Shown here in pieces: positions 33,267-45,015 of a stretch of 56,979 nucleotides of DNA. The position numbers and the translations under genes were made by a program. Within the stretch, counting starts at the first letter, position 1. Each line of letters opens with the position of its first letter. The DNA comes from Acephala macrosclerotiorum (Eukaryota > Ascomycota > Leotiomycetes > Helotiales > Mollisiaceae): positions 1 through 56,979 of the forward strand of contig MU119517.1 in the NCBI GenBank assembly GCA_014904845.1, written 5' to 3'. The notes below the pieces were generated by a model. The model was not told the origin of the DNA and did no database searches. It saw only the letters and a list, made by a program, of their open reading frames with translations.

Positions 33267-34095
33267 AACCAGTGTTCTTGCGTGCAGCTTCCTCTGTGAC
33301 ACGTAACCCTGCCGTGATCTGGATGAAAGCATTCTCGAAATTTCCATGGAAGGTCTCGAAGCGAATGATGACGAGACAGGCGATGAAAGTAATAGCAAGA
33401 TCTTGCTCTCCTTTCGAGACTGCGGCTTGCATTTCTCGAATAGCAAGACTGTACTGTCGAAGTGCGAAGTAGTGGTGACTGATTAGTAACAGGGCATCGA
33501 TTGCTGAGCTGGACGTTCGGTTCTAAGTTGTTTCGGAGGTCATCCCCAGATCTGCGATCGCGAAAATGCCATGCCGCACTGAAGCAGAATGCTGACATGC
33601 TTGGAGCATCAACTGGTTCTAGGGATTCGAAGGAAGGATACCATCGGGTTGAATAGAGATCGTCGCAGAACAATCGGAAGTAACGATAATCTCTCTCTCC
33701 ATCAAACAATGCACTTGCGGGCTCCTGAAGAATTGATTGGAAATTATGAGTTGTTTTGGGTTGGAGAGGTCGTGCAATTAATTGTGCGATCGGTCGTCGT
33801 CTGTCAATTACTCCAGAGGCAAGATACCCGTCCCACTTTCTTCCGAGTTTCTGGCATCTGGTAGAAGTCGGCTCAGTTGCGTAGAATTTTCGAGCTAAGC
33901 ACTTACCTTAAACAATCGGGTTTGCTTTCATCGCATTTGACACGTCGAGCCCTAAATCATTGATTAGCCAGCCGTTCGATTGTGCCAGGTATACTTGATT
34001 TACTTGCAAGTAACACAGCTTGATCTTACCTTGGGCCCGCTTGCTCGGATTCTCTTCTGCCCAAGTGGCAAGTTAACTCGAAGAGCTTCAGCCAT
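33199..34095 (-). pseudogene. Zn(II)2Cys6 transcription factor pseudogene
   Basis: Exons 34095-34004, 33951-33907 and 33857 onward (introns 52 and 49 nt) build the cluster SSCVTCKARRVKC, DESKPDCLRC, QKLGRKWDGY. Five ligands are present, but the sixth position is Trp (TGG) where the family has Cys in GRKCDGY. The next part (ALFDGERDYRYFRLFCDDL) is in frame. Then the frame shifts near 33620 into TAG-NQLMLQACQHSASVRHGIFAIADL, meets a second TAG at 33523-33525, and continues through YFALRQYSLAIREMQ and IACLVIIRFETFHGN to TGA at 33199. This follows the known order of fungal regulators of this type. The lost ligand, frameshift and two TAGs together indicate a dead gene. Confidence 0.75.
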
Positions 34096-34445
34096 GTCTC
34101 GTCGTGAGCATTGAGGTGTTCGAGGTTTGGTGGAGAAGGTTTGAAATCCGGAGCGTTTGATTACAAGGTCGGTGGAAACAGGGCAGCGGTTGGTTGTCAT
34201 ACGAGGCACCCCAATCCACAGGCACGTCTGCATTCAGGGATGCAGGCAAAGAACAAGGGTCGATTTGCATCAGGGGCGGAGCACATGCTGATGTTTTAGT
34301 TAGAGATATCGGTGATAGACTCGCCCTCGCTGCACAGATACGAACATGCTGGTCTAACTTTCTGATCGTGCTTGTTTTTCGCTCATGTAAATGTTGATAC
34401 AGCCATAAACCTCCCCTAGTCTTGGGAGATTGGTATGCAAGCATT
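34096..34445. other. Intergenic
   Basis: Upstream of the dead regulator and downstream of the GH76 gene. No convincing coding frame. Confidence 0.5.
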
Positions 34446-36059
34446 CTATAATGCCATCCATACCGCAGAGCCCAGCAACGCCGCCATCATGCTCATGCTT
34501 ACTTCCCCTCCAACAGTAACACCAGCATTCTTCGTCGTAGTCGCCGCCGGCCCGCTCGTCGTCGAGGAACCCGAACTCGAAGTCGAATTCGCACCACCTC
34601 CCTCCGTCACAGTCTCATTACGCCCACCCGTACTTTGCGTAATCGGAGTTGCAGCCTGGCTCACCAACAACGCTTGAACATAACTCAACGCACTCAGTTG
34701 CTGTCCCAGTCCGAAATCCGAGCTATTTCCACTCCCATTCCAAACAAACGCACACTCCGACCCGGATAATCCTCCAGCGCAGGTGGCTGCGGCCGCTGTT
34801 GCAGTTTCCTGCAACAAAGGCATAAGGAGAGATTCGAGATACGGCGCCATTTGGATTGTGGCGGTGAGGTCTTGGGCGAGGATACCCTTGAATGCCTTCA
34901 TGTCCACGGTGCAAGTTGAGCGACTTTCGCACGCTACTTCCTTCGCGATTCCGTCGGCGAAGAAAATTGCTAATGTCTGATTGACGAGGCCGTCGAGGGT
35001 TGTTTTCCATTCCGAGCTGCCACCGGTAGTATTGTATAGGTATGCCGCGCCAGAGACGAATGTCCCTGCGTAGGAGGAGAACTGGACACGGTTTATTGAG
35101 GTGCAATTTGTAGTAGTGTCGGAGCCGTCGAAGACGTTGAACTTTGAGTCTATGAAGCCGATGTCCTTGCTCCCTGCGTGATGAGGCAGTTAGCAATTAT
35201 TCGATCGGGATTGTTCTGGGAGATCGGGACATTGTCTCTGGGGAGAATCGTGCAACTGTCTGGAACAGGACGATGGTTTCCCCTCAAATACTCACAGTCG
35301 TACACTTTGGTTGCCCAGTCTGAGTATGTGGTATTTCCGGTGTATCTCGCGAGACGGGATGCAAGCTGGGTTTGGTAAGCACTGATAACTTTGTCGCAAA
35401 TTCGATGTCCTAGCAGGACCAGGACATTCTCAGGACCCAACTGACCTGGAAGAAGAGCCCGTTCGAGTCGCTGTTCTTGTAATTGTACCCGTTATTGAAG
35501 GCGAATATCTGCCATCGAAGGCCGCCGTTGCAGGTCGATGTATCCCAGCGTGAAGCTTGGTCATTGAATACTGCCTCTGCCAACGAAACCCAACTCGTAT
35601 TTGCCGGTTCAGGGAACTTCAGTTCTGCTGCTGACATGGCAGCTAAGGCCCAAACTGCTTGGTCATCGTTTCCTTCTGATTTCGTCTGGTTTGGTGGCAT
35701 GAAATCGCTGTTTGGCCCTTGCTGAAAGACGAGAGCTTCGGATACTAGGCTGTTATACTGCGAATCTCCGGTAAGATGCCAGTATTGGATCATTGTGTCG
35801 AATAATGCCCCTCCTTCCCACCAATAATACGGCGCTGGGAGTACTCCTGGACTATTTCCCGCTTCGTTGCCACTGTAAAATGAAACCATGCCACTAGCAA
35901 TCGTAGACGCAGCCGACTTGAGAGAGTCTGCCAATTGTTAGCACAGTCGCCCAAGGTTCTGGGGACATTCTTACCAGCATTGGTAGTATCAATAGTTATA
36001 CCCTGAACTTGCACAAAGGGAAGAGCCGCGAGGGCGAGGAGTGTCTTTTGTTGTACCAT
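34446..36059 (-). CDS. GPI-anchored GH76 family protein (DFG5/DCW1-type mannan endo-1,6-alpha-mannosidase)
   Basis: Four exons: 36059-35975, 35927-35446, 35365-35296 and 35173-34446, giving 454 residues. A signal peptide ([16 protein letters not shown]) leads in. GH76 landmarks follow: [20 protein letters not shown], the catalytic Asp pair in [27 protein letters not shown], and [11 protein letters not shown] formed across the third intron. The C-terminus is Ser/Thr/Gly-rich and ends in a hydrophobic tail ([16 protein letters not shown]), as in GPI-anchored proteins. DFG5/DCW1 relatives act at the plasma membrane and cross-link GPI mannoproteins into the cell wall. All key residues are intact. 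It sits next to a pseudogene belt but shows no decay. Confidence 0.93.
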
Positions 36060-37055
36060 AGCGAGTGTAGTGAGAATGATTAGAAAGGAAAGAGGAAGAG
36101 GAAGAGACAACGAAAGATATCCGCACCAAGAAAAATGTAGCGAGAAATACAGAACTTTCCTCACGACCAAAGCAATTAAGCTTATATGTAGAGTTGTCGT
36201 TGGCCACTTGACGTACGTGAGAAATAGGCGGATACGACTTGGCATTGACGGCGGAGCATTCGGTGCGGCACAGTGGTAGAGTGAAATTACCTTCCAATCA
36301 TGCTATTCTTGGCCTTTGCCATTTCTTTGAAGAGGTTTGGCCCTGCCATTCGGGATTAAGGTGGTTGATAATGGATCGGAACCATGAATCGCGAAAACTT
36401 TGTGGTCTAGAAGAGAATGTGAAGGTTGATAGAGTTGGAACGAGAAAAGAAGGTTAACCTTAAATTTTGGACCTCAGTGAAAATCAGGGGGTGGGCCGCT
36501 CACCCTGTCCAAACGGCCTCACAACCATAAGAACAACATCCTCCGCTATCCGAGACCCTTCAATCACCTCTGACTACGAAAATATCCTCGTATACAATCT
36601 GCAGCTACACATCATCTGCGAGAGAGAACGAAGTTTCGCCCAAGACGTGGCTACGATGTTCCGGCAACTTCATACGACGCAGAGCGCGTTCTAATGGCTA
36701 CCGGACCTCTGAGAGCTCGAGGACACTGCCTTCCGACCCATAGGCCTCTGAAATCAAGATAAATACGACGCAGGATACTTTCGACGACTTCTGGTGATGC
36801 TTGGGAGTCTGCCACCAGCTTCAATGTGATATTATGTGTTTTCCAATGCCTCGGTCTCCGTTCTGGGCGCCAATGGCTGGCGGCCGTGTGAGACCGCTGA
36901 TCCCCCCCCGCATTTGAGAGGACATTATACTCCAGCAAGTCCAATTCGACTGTAGAACGCGAGATTTAGTACTCTGTCAGCATGATATATATTGGGAGAC
37001 GTAACTCTGTTTGCCCAAGACGTTTTTACCTCCCACACTCTTAAACGAGCTCACG
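36060..37055. other. Divergent intergenic region
   Basis: About 1 kb between the GH76 and PhyH genes. Open frames at 36467-36694 (plus) and 36651-36944 (minus) overlap, and neither has recognisable motifs or splice partners. A poly-C run lies near 36902. Confidence 0.5.
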
Positions 37056-38089
37056 ATGGTATGCCCCCACATCCTCAAACTAAGACGTCTAAATTGACCC
37101 TAGCAGCAACACGCAGAAACCTTCTTACGCCCTTCCCAGGTCTCACAGCGTGTGCAGATAGGCAAAGGCACTACCTTTCTGCCAGGCAAGAAAGACCCTT
37201 CAGTCGCACACCTTATCGATCATGTCCTCGAACACGGCTACGTGATCCTCCCCAACATCTTCACCGAGGCCCAGGTTTCCGCGGCGAAAGAAGAACTTGC
37301 GCGACTTGAAGCTCTCGAATCGTCAGGTCCAGCATCACAAGGAGGTCGAAATGCTTTCGAGGGCTTCGAGACGAAGAGAATATATGCATTGGTGGACAAG
37401 AGTCGAGTGTTCGATTGCTTTGCGATCCACGATACAGTTATGAAACTGAACGACTATTTTCTGCAGCCGAATTTTTTGATGACTAGCTTCCATACCGTGA
37501 ATATTGGGCTAGGGTCGAAGGAACAAGAAATACATACAGATGATGGGCTTATAGCGTTGCCGAGGCCAAGGCCATTGATGGGAATTGTAAGTTATGCTTT
37601 AATTTGTCATTTGCTGGGACACGGTGCTAATAACTTTATTTTCAGGGCACAATGGTCTCCTTCGACGAGTTTACCGCTGAGAACGGTGCAACGTCCCTCA
37701 TACCCGGCTCTCACTTATGGGACGATGATCGAAGACCGACAAGAGAGGAGATGATGCCTGCAGTCATGCCGGCAGGCTCCATGGCATACTTCCTCAACAC
37801 GTTGTGGCATTCTGGAGGCGCGAATAAAAGTCAGAAACCGAGAAGGAGCCTCACTGTACAATATTGTCAACCTTGGATCCGAACATACGAGAATTTCACT
37901 GTCTCCATGGGTTGGGAAGATCTGGATCAGGTTCCCAAAAGATTGATGCAATTGATGGGTTTCAGCACACATGACTTCATGGGATATGTTGATGGCAGAT
38001 CTCCGAGAGCGGGAGTCGAGATGAGGAAGAAGAGGCTGATTGAGTGGGCATTGAGGGAAAAAGAGAAGAAGAAACAATCCAAGCTCTAA
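37056..38089 (+). CDS. Phytanoyl-CoA dioxygenase (PhyH)-family oxygenase
   Basis: Best model: 37056-37058 (the ATG alone), 37140-37586 and 37646-38089, with introns of 81 and 59 nt, giving 297 residues. The double-stranded beta-helix iron site is visible: HxD in QEIHTDDGLIAL, distal His in NTLWHSGGANKS, and a downstream Arg (PRRSLTVQYC) for 2-oxoglutarate. MVSFDEFTAENGATSLIPGSH, between the two, is typical of PhyH. Such enzymes hydroxylate lipids or secondary metabolites using Fe(II), O2 and 2-oxoglutarate, and the substrate here is unknown. A coding first exon of only three bases is odd; a longer 5' exon with another start cannot be excluded. The C-terminus is Lys-rich. Confidence 0.82.
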
Positions 38090-38596
38090 GTAAGAACGCA
38101 CGAGTTACCGAGGGTCTATACATGAATTGAAGAACGCTTCTAATTCATCTCTTTTTTCCTTTAGGTCCAAATGCTCATGACAATTCCAGATTTCCGTGTC
38201 AATGAAAGCCTGGTACATTGAAATCGTATGTTTCTGGGGTGTCTCACTGTCTCACGGGAAGCGCCCAGACAATTGCTTTTGGCAGCCTCACCAAGAGCCT
38301 CCCCAGCATTTATTGGGCAGCAAGTGCGGAGGTGGCTCCAGGCTGTTGCATTCGCCCATGCAGGCAACTGCGACCAGCTGACGACCGACCATCGAGTCTT
38401 CAGCCTTACCCTTCCCCTTAAAACGTAATTTTCAAACGACACTTCTGCGGCACCCTCACATCTTCGGTGATCGTCGCGACTCCTGTGTTATCCTCTACCA
38501 CGTATTGTTTCTATTGCTGGCCTTGGAGCTTGGGGGGCGCTCTAGATTGGCATCGATTGCGCAACCTCGCTTCCTCGTCCTTCCCCTTTTCACGCC
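38090..38596. other. Intergenic
   Basis: No gene seen. It contains the 3' flank of the PhyH gene and the promoter of the kinase gene. Confidence 0.5.
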
Positions 38597-41500
38597 ATGC
38601 TAATAGCGAGATCGTTGACGATGTCGGGCCCACCAGCGAAGCTTCGGAGAGAGCCCTCACCAGAACGAGAAAAATTACACGCTCAGCAAGTCATGTCGAA
38701 GGTCTTGACCGAAATTGTGTTGGCTATGAAGCGTTCTGAGAAACCTTCGAAAGCTTACGTCTGTTACGACGATCTCAAACAGATCTGGTCTGAAGGATCG
38801 AAAATCTCCGCCCTTCTTCAACCAAGCGGTCTTTCCCATGCTCAGATCGACTTTGTGAAAGCAAATATGATTATCATCTTGTCTACTTTGGTGTACATCG
38901 GAGCCACGGACTGCTTGGCTGTTTTCAGAGCAAGATTCTTCAAACCACTTACTTCTCACCAGTCACATTTCCACGATGCTCGTATTCCTTATTTGGAGAA
39001 AAGCAAGCTCGAATTCTTAAGCACGGAGCCCGCATTACAAGAGCAATTCTTTGACAATCAATTCAGATTCAATCCTGTGGCTATCGAGATTCATGAAAGT
39101 CAAACGACCCAGAAGATTCATCCAAAAGCAAGACTCCCTTTCGAGACCCGTCTAAAGGGCGTTGGAGTTGGCGGATTTGGAACGGTTGACTGTGTGAAGA
39201 TATCACCAAGATATATCAAGCAGCCTGGAGGATGGTACTCGGACGATGTAAGGTTCCTTCACGAGAGTCAATCTCGAATCTAACAATGGACCAGGTGTAT
39301 ACAGTTGCGTGCAAGAAAATTATTGTTGCAAAGGACTTCGACAAGGAAAAGGAGAACCTTCAGATTCTGAAGGAGAGTCTGACAAGTCACGTTAGGATCA
39401 TGTTACATCTATGTACAATCGAGCATGGTCCAAATCGCTACATTCTCCTACCTTATGCGGCTTACGGCGATCTCGAGGTGTTTTTGCACTGCGGATATAC
39501 TGCCGGCCCCGAACCAGAGAAAAAATACGAGTTCGACAACATCTTCAAAGGATTTGAGCAGAACGTCAATATCACCTTTCCTCTTCTGGCCGAATGCTGG
39601 TCTCTTGCCAATGCTCTCGAGTGGCTTCACAAGGAGATCAAAATCGATAAAACTTACGACACAGTCTTTTGTGCTCATATGGACTTGAAACCTGCAAATA
39701 TATTGATCGTGCCGAGCGACGAGTCTGTGGTCGGGAAGTGGATGATATCAGACTTCGGGATATCCGTGTTCAAGAAAGATACTCAACAGCATGACTCCGA
39801 GTACGGCTCCATTGGTGACTACATCTCCCAGGTAACGATGAACACAAGGCCGAAACGTCAAGAAGGGACTTATCAAGCACCGGAGGTAAAGCTTGCTGAA
39901 AACATCTTCCAGCAATCATCCCACCTAACGCCAGATCAAAGAGGCATCGGCCGCAAAAGCGATATATGGTCCTTCGGATGTATTCTCAGCGAAGTACTTG
40001 CCTTCTCTCAAGGGAGGGATAAACTCGTCATAGAATTCTCAAAATCTCGGGGCCAAAACGCTAGAGACAATTATTTCTACGATGAAAAGTTCACCGCGCC
40101 GCGTCAGTACCTCACAACAACGCAGAATCCCATGAGTCAGCCCAAAGAATACGTAGTCCGACCAGCTGTGATCTCTTGGCTGGATGAGCTCTGTACTAGG
40201 ACTGCCAGCCCACAACAATGGATTGACTGTTGTGTTGGCACTATCAAAGAAATTCTAATTCCAGATCCCGTGAAAAGGCCGGACGCCACTGAAGTCTTGG
40301 AACTCTTGAGGCATGTCAGGGAACATGTAAACCAATCTCGGCTCAGCTGCAAGATTGCTTGCCCCATCCTGGGTCCGAAGGATGAGCCTCCGGCTCCACC
40401 TCCTCCTACACCCCCAGCTTCGCCTCTTGCAGTCGGAAGCAATTCATCATCAGAACCAAGAGAGCACACAGGTCGCAGCATAGGGCCCATGGTACTTCGT
40501 TCAACCTCATTCGAACAGGAGGCAATCCACGACCCGGACGAAGACGACGAAGATTCTGACGACCCAACGGGCAGCATCAACAAGGAGCTCGCAGCGTCCG
40601 AAATGCCAGCCCTTGTTGACCCTCTCTCGTTTTCCGGTTTTGCTTCTGATGATGGTCCCGCTCGACCTGGTGCTCATCCTATTCAATCAAGCCCCCTCTT
40701 CTCATCTTTCGCCAGGCCCGCGGAAGCACACGGTATCAAGATCGAGCAACATGGGTCAGTGGTGTCGGAGCCATCTCGTGTAGTTTCGTTCTCTTTGCCT
40801 CGCTCAGCTCCTTCATTTTCAAGACCAAAAATCATTGCTATGGCATTGGCAAGATTATCTAACGGGGCACGGCTTGCTTGCCTGATGGACTCCTGGGTCT
40901 ACCTTTACCTTTTAAATACCGAAGACGCATCCGTTGCTGGGCCGCAGGTGCTTCCATTACCATCGTCAGGCGGTTGGAAAGGAATTGCCATTTCTGGCAC
41001 GTTTGTGGTCGCATGGGGATATTCCTCTCAAAAATTGGTAAGCCTTTACCAACCGTACTTTAACTCTTCGTTTTCAAGTCTGATGCTCCCAGATCTTCTT
41101 TTGCGATACACGAAATCCCCAAAATTCCAGAAGCTTCTCAACTGAGGAAATAGGGATGCTCGACAAAGTTGCTGTTTCTGAACAGGGTGTAGCTGCGTTG
41201 GTGTGCAGAGGAAAGATCTTAACTGTCACCCTACAGTAGGTTGTTTCGGAGGCATTTCAAGGCTGTTGCTGATTACGTAGATCGAGAAAAACCACCCCCC
41301 TGTATGCCTCAGCCGAAGACGACCAGAGCTTTACGCATGCTGCTTTTAATGACACAGGAGATCTTCTCTTTGCTTGGGCTTACGGGCAAACAGACAAGCT
41401 CTACTGCTGGAGAAGTCAAAATGGAGTAGTAAACCCGAGGTCCGAGTCAGAAAGTCCATACGAAACGGTAAGAAACCACTGCCATAGCGACCCACGATCT

Positions 41501-41962
41501 GAGTCAACTAACTATTCCAAGGTCAAGATTGGAAAGCCTGATCTTATCAGAGTAATTCCGTATACCTCCTATCAGGGGTGTATCGTGTGGAAACCAGACA
41601 AACGCCTCTTTCCCGCACAGATACGGGCCACGCTCAGAGAAAACAAAGATCCATTTCCACGCAACAACGAGATCGCGCTTTCCGACATACAAGCAGCATG
41701 TGTGTTCAACAACCATTCTTTGGTCACTGCTGAAAAGGGCATCTTGCATCGATATTTGAAGGAGTACAAGATCAACTACCAAGGCACGCATTTCTTGACA
41801 AAGCCTGCAGTTAAGATTTGTGGCCTGAAGTCAAGCACGGATTATTTGTCACAGCTGCTGGCAGTCAAAGATGGCGAGAAAATTGTCATCATGATCTGCA
41901 ACAAAAATGCCACCGTGGAGTTTGTCAAAGTGGTGCCGGGGCAAGCTACGCCCAAGAAGTGA
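38597..41962 (+). CDS. Protein kinase with C-terminal propeller-like region
   Basis: Exons 38597-39247, 39295-41037, 41093-41235, 41281-41467 and 41522-41962, with four introns of 45-55 nt. The product is 1054 residues, or 1046 if the ATG at 38621 is used. Residues 1-180 are helical and unlike known domains. The kinase core has the Gly loop GVGVGGFGTVDCVK (about 188), VACKKI with the ATP Lys, the catalytic loop HMDLKPANIL (about 345; Arg of HRD replaced by Met), SDFG (about 369) and YQAPE. A Pro/Ser and acidic linker follows. From about 730 the sequence shows beta-strand repeats ending in aromatic turns (WVYLYLLNT, VVAWGYSSQKLIF, LLFAWAYGQTDKLYCWR), suggesting a WD40/quinoprotein-like propeller; that part is inference. 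It is convergent with the CorA-like gene. Targets are unknown. Confidence 0.82.
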
Positions 41963-42099
41963 GTCACCGAGGCAGAATGTGACAAGACAGTACCTACTGA
42001 TACAACCTTCGCTTCTCGAGCCAATTTTTGGGTTCTTGGAGAAGGTTCGAATCTCAAAATATGATACAATCCTCTCCATACCAAATGGTTTTGACATTA

Positions 42100-43851
42100 C
42101 TACTGGACTTTACCCGGAGTTGTACGAGGTGGCTTCAGAGACCACGGCCACAAGAACTCCCTGCCCTTCCGGCGTGCGTCGAACCAGAGTACCGCGATAT
42201 ACAACGCACCAGTAATCAACGTCAACGGTAGCCACGTGGCAACAAAGATCCAAAAGTTATGGGCGATCGTTATCCGGAACGCATTCTGATCGAAGATGAA
42301 GAAGTTCGTTCCGTAAATGGACTGAAGATGTCAGCTTACTTGCTACGTCTGGGGTTAGAATGCGAACTTACAGCGACGAAGCTCCCAGGCAGATAAAATG
42401 CTGAGACGTATGTGATGATCTTCACTGTCGTACTGTCATCGACGGTGTCCTGTTGGAGATTTCTCAGCTGCTCGGTTACGTCTCGGAGCTCTTTCGTCAT
42501 ATCTCGAAGCTCGTTGTCAACTTTCGCGGTTTCTAGTTGGTTGTGCAAAGTCAACGTGTAGCCGACCTGTCCCAAGTCAGTATCATGTTCAACCTCTCGA
42601 ATTCTGAGACCTACAAGATCGATGGCATTCCTGATTCTTCCCTCTAGCACATTTGAGCTCTCGACATGGCCGCGGAGGAGTGTTTCCTGGGACTCGAGGC
42701 TGCTCGAATCGTTCAGAGGCGTCACACTACACTTCAGCTTCTCTACTAGTTCAAGATTGCTTGAACAGCAAGCTTTGGCGAAGAGAGCAAAGTCATTCAT
42801 ATTTCGGAGCGCCTTTACTCGACTGAAGCTTTCTTGAGCTTTTGCAGCTTCAGGTTTGATGATCATTGCCAGGTTGTTCTGTGATTAATTAGTCGTACCA
42901 CGAATATTGGCATATCAGTGTTGTTGGTACGCACCTCTTCCGTAAATGCGTCACCCAGACTCCGAAAGTACCACCTCCAGTTTTCGAAAAATGAAGACAT
43001 GACCAGAAGATGAAGACGATACGGATCTTGACAGAACGACGAACGCTGAGATACTTCTGAGTTTGTCATTTGACCGACTTCAAACATCTTCCGGAGACTA
43101 TTTTCGAGCACATTCTGGCTGTTTGAATGCAAGACGATAAACAGGTCGAAGTCTGAATTGTGGTGATGGTAGACTCCCGTATGCCGAAATGACCATGGGT
43201 CTCGTCCTTCCCGGCGGTTTTCTTCTACATAATTTACTTGATATGTAATATCTATATCATGTCAGCTCCAAGTCGCCCTATACACGAGAACATAATTACA
43301 CGTTTCTCTAGTCTTCGGATAATGGATGGCAAGATTGTTGCTGCTTGCCTCGGCGAGATGGGGCTCCTCGCCAAACGAGAAAAGCACCCGAAGGAAGTCG
43401 GGATGGACTTCGTATTTGTGCAGTAATTTGCGCATCAATTCCGAAGTAATCTGGAGTGTCTCAATGGTTCGCTCTGAATATATAGAACTTGAATGACTGT
43501 TAGAATGATCTCTCTTTTCTGGAGACTTTGAGAGCACTCACATTATCCGGACTCTCTTCCTGTCTTGGGGCTTTTGATCTATGGCACCCCATAAGCTTTC
43601 GCCATCTTTATAAACTTTCGAGGACGCAGCTTCTACACAACCATTAGGGAATATCAGAACTATGGATAATAGCGAGACATACCCTCATCCACGTCTGTTA
43701 CTCTAACGTTAATATCGTCATTCTCCTCCAAGAAGTAAATTCCTTCAGGATCCTCAAGTCGTCTCACAACACCTGTCGCATCCAACGAGATACCGTCGTC
43801 CCGCGGCCAATTGGAAGGATACTCTTTCCATGCATCAGTGGCAACAGCCAT
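42100..43851 (-). CDS. CorA-like membrane protein (fungal, metal-transporter fold)
   Basis: Exons begin 43851-43683, 43632-43542 and 43487 onward. Later exons cover roughly 43210-42930, 42880-42372 and 42316-42100, joined by GT-AG introns; the junction near 43270-43212 is uncertain. The N-terminal half is soluble (YFLEENDDINVRV, LLHKYEVHPDFLRVLFSFGE, FRHTGVYHHHNSDFDLFIVLHS). A long helical stretch then leads into TVKIITYVSAFYLPGSFVA, SIYGTNFF and a second membrane segment, FWIFVATWLPLTLITGALYIAVLWF. Two membrane helices with a GxN turn between them is the CorA layout; here the turn reads YGTN instead of the GMN of true Mg2+ channels. Fungal genomes carry many such proteins of unknown role. 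The short tail is basic. Confidence 0.75.
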
Positions 43852-44412
43852 ATCAATTAGCGCCAAGGAAATATGAAATCAAACGTGGATATGACTCGTT
43901 CGATCGATGCGACAGGATTTATTTCCGCTTAATCTACTGTCCCGATGCCCTTCCCTAAATCTCTGACTGAAAAAGACACCGAGTAGATGCACGCCTCATA
44001 TCTGCCTCGAGGAAGGCCTCGTGGGCGCTGAGATCAGAGCATAGCCTGAAGTATCAGTTGGGTGAACCTCGGATCAAAGAACTGCATGATGGGATGAAAG
44101 AGATTGTATTGCTAAGCGCTGGGGCTGTTTGAGCTATGCACACGACCTTTTTGGGGGGGGGGACGCCACTGTTACGTAGTCATATTGTGGTTCTCTCATT
44201 GGTTCTAGATGGGGTGGTTCTGCCCACGCTGTCTCACTTCTTTACCTGCTTGGAGTCATCTATTTCTCAGCTCTCAGCCTTGTCGCCCTCCTTGCTCTCT
44301 TTTCCCTGGAGTTTGGGTGGATCTCGTTTTGCTGCAATCTCAAGACTGATATTTCTGCGCTTTAGTAAGAGCCGCATTCCCTCGAGGCTCGAGAGACTTT
44401 CTTACTTCATTT
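43852..44412. other. Intergenic
   Basis: Promoter side of the CorA-like gene. It holds a poly-G run at about 44153-44162. No gene is recognised. Confidence 0.5.
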
Positions 44413-44652
44413 CTATCTTTGAAAGTTTTCGAGGAAGCACAAATAACCAGCGATCGTTCTCGTGCTAGGGAGCATTAGAATATTTTGCAATATTGTTGGA
44501 GCAGGCCGACCTACAAACACCTTAAAGTCGAGTGCTGTAAACCCAGCCTCTTCTCCGTACTTCTCAACAAGAATTCCCTCAAGCTCTTCGCTCTTGGTAA
44601 TGTAGCGGGTTAATTGCGGATCGAACACGTTCACGATTTCCTGCGTAGCCAT
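44413..44652 (-). CDS. Small hypothetical protein (79 residues)
   Basis: An ATG-initiated open frame of 79 residues (MATQEIVNVFDPQLTRYITK...) with balanced composition and no low-complexity stretch. There is no signal peptide, membrane segment or known motif. It may be a real small gene, a first exon, or chance. It lies between the CorA-like gene and the amino-acid permease. Confidence 0.3.
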   Translation of the reverse strand: MATQEIVNVFDPQLTRYITKSEELEGILVEKYGEEAGFTALDFKVFVGRPAPTILQNILMLPSTRTIAGYLCFLENFQR

Positions 44653-45015
44653 GTTGAAACGATGGTGCCTGATGGTCTGACAAGGCAGACACTCTGTACC
44701 TCAAGGGGAAACTACATATTATATCTTTACAACCAAGCCTCCCAGGCTACGGCTCAACAGACCGAAAGGGTCACCGGGAAACGTAAGATTCGAGTGATGG
44801 TGGCGGTATGCCTCCACAATATTGAGAGCCTGCCAGCGCTGCCCTCTTCGGGTTCACAGGACATGATGGCGTTGGGGCTGGTACAACCCGTTCGGGAATG
44901 CTGCAGATGACTCGCCCTCGGCACGGCCCCTGGATCGACATCTTAAATGTTCTCTGGAGGACGCGCTCATACCAAATTCCTGGGAACGAAAGGATTCACT
45001 TGCGATTTTGCCAAC

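Noticed and set aside
36467..36944. Overlapping plus and minus frames in the GH76-PhyH intergenic region
   Set aside because: They overlap each other, have no recognisable motif, and offer no sensible exon structure.
42035..42060. GGTTCGAATCT resembling a tRNA B box
   Set aside because: It lies within the 3' UTR region between the kinase and CorA-like genes and has no A box or cloverleaf around it.
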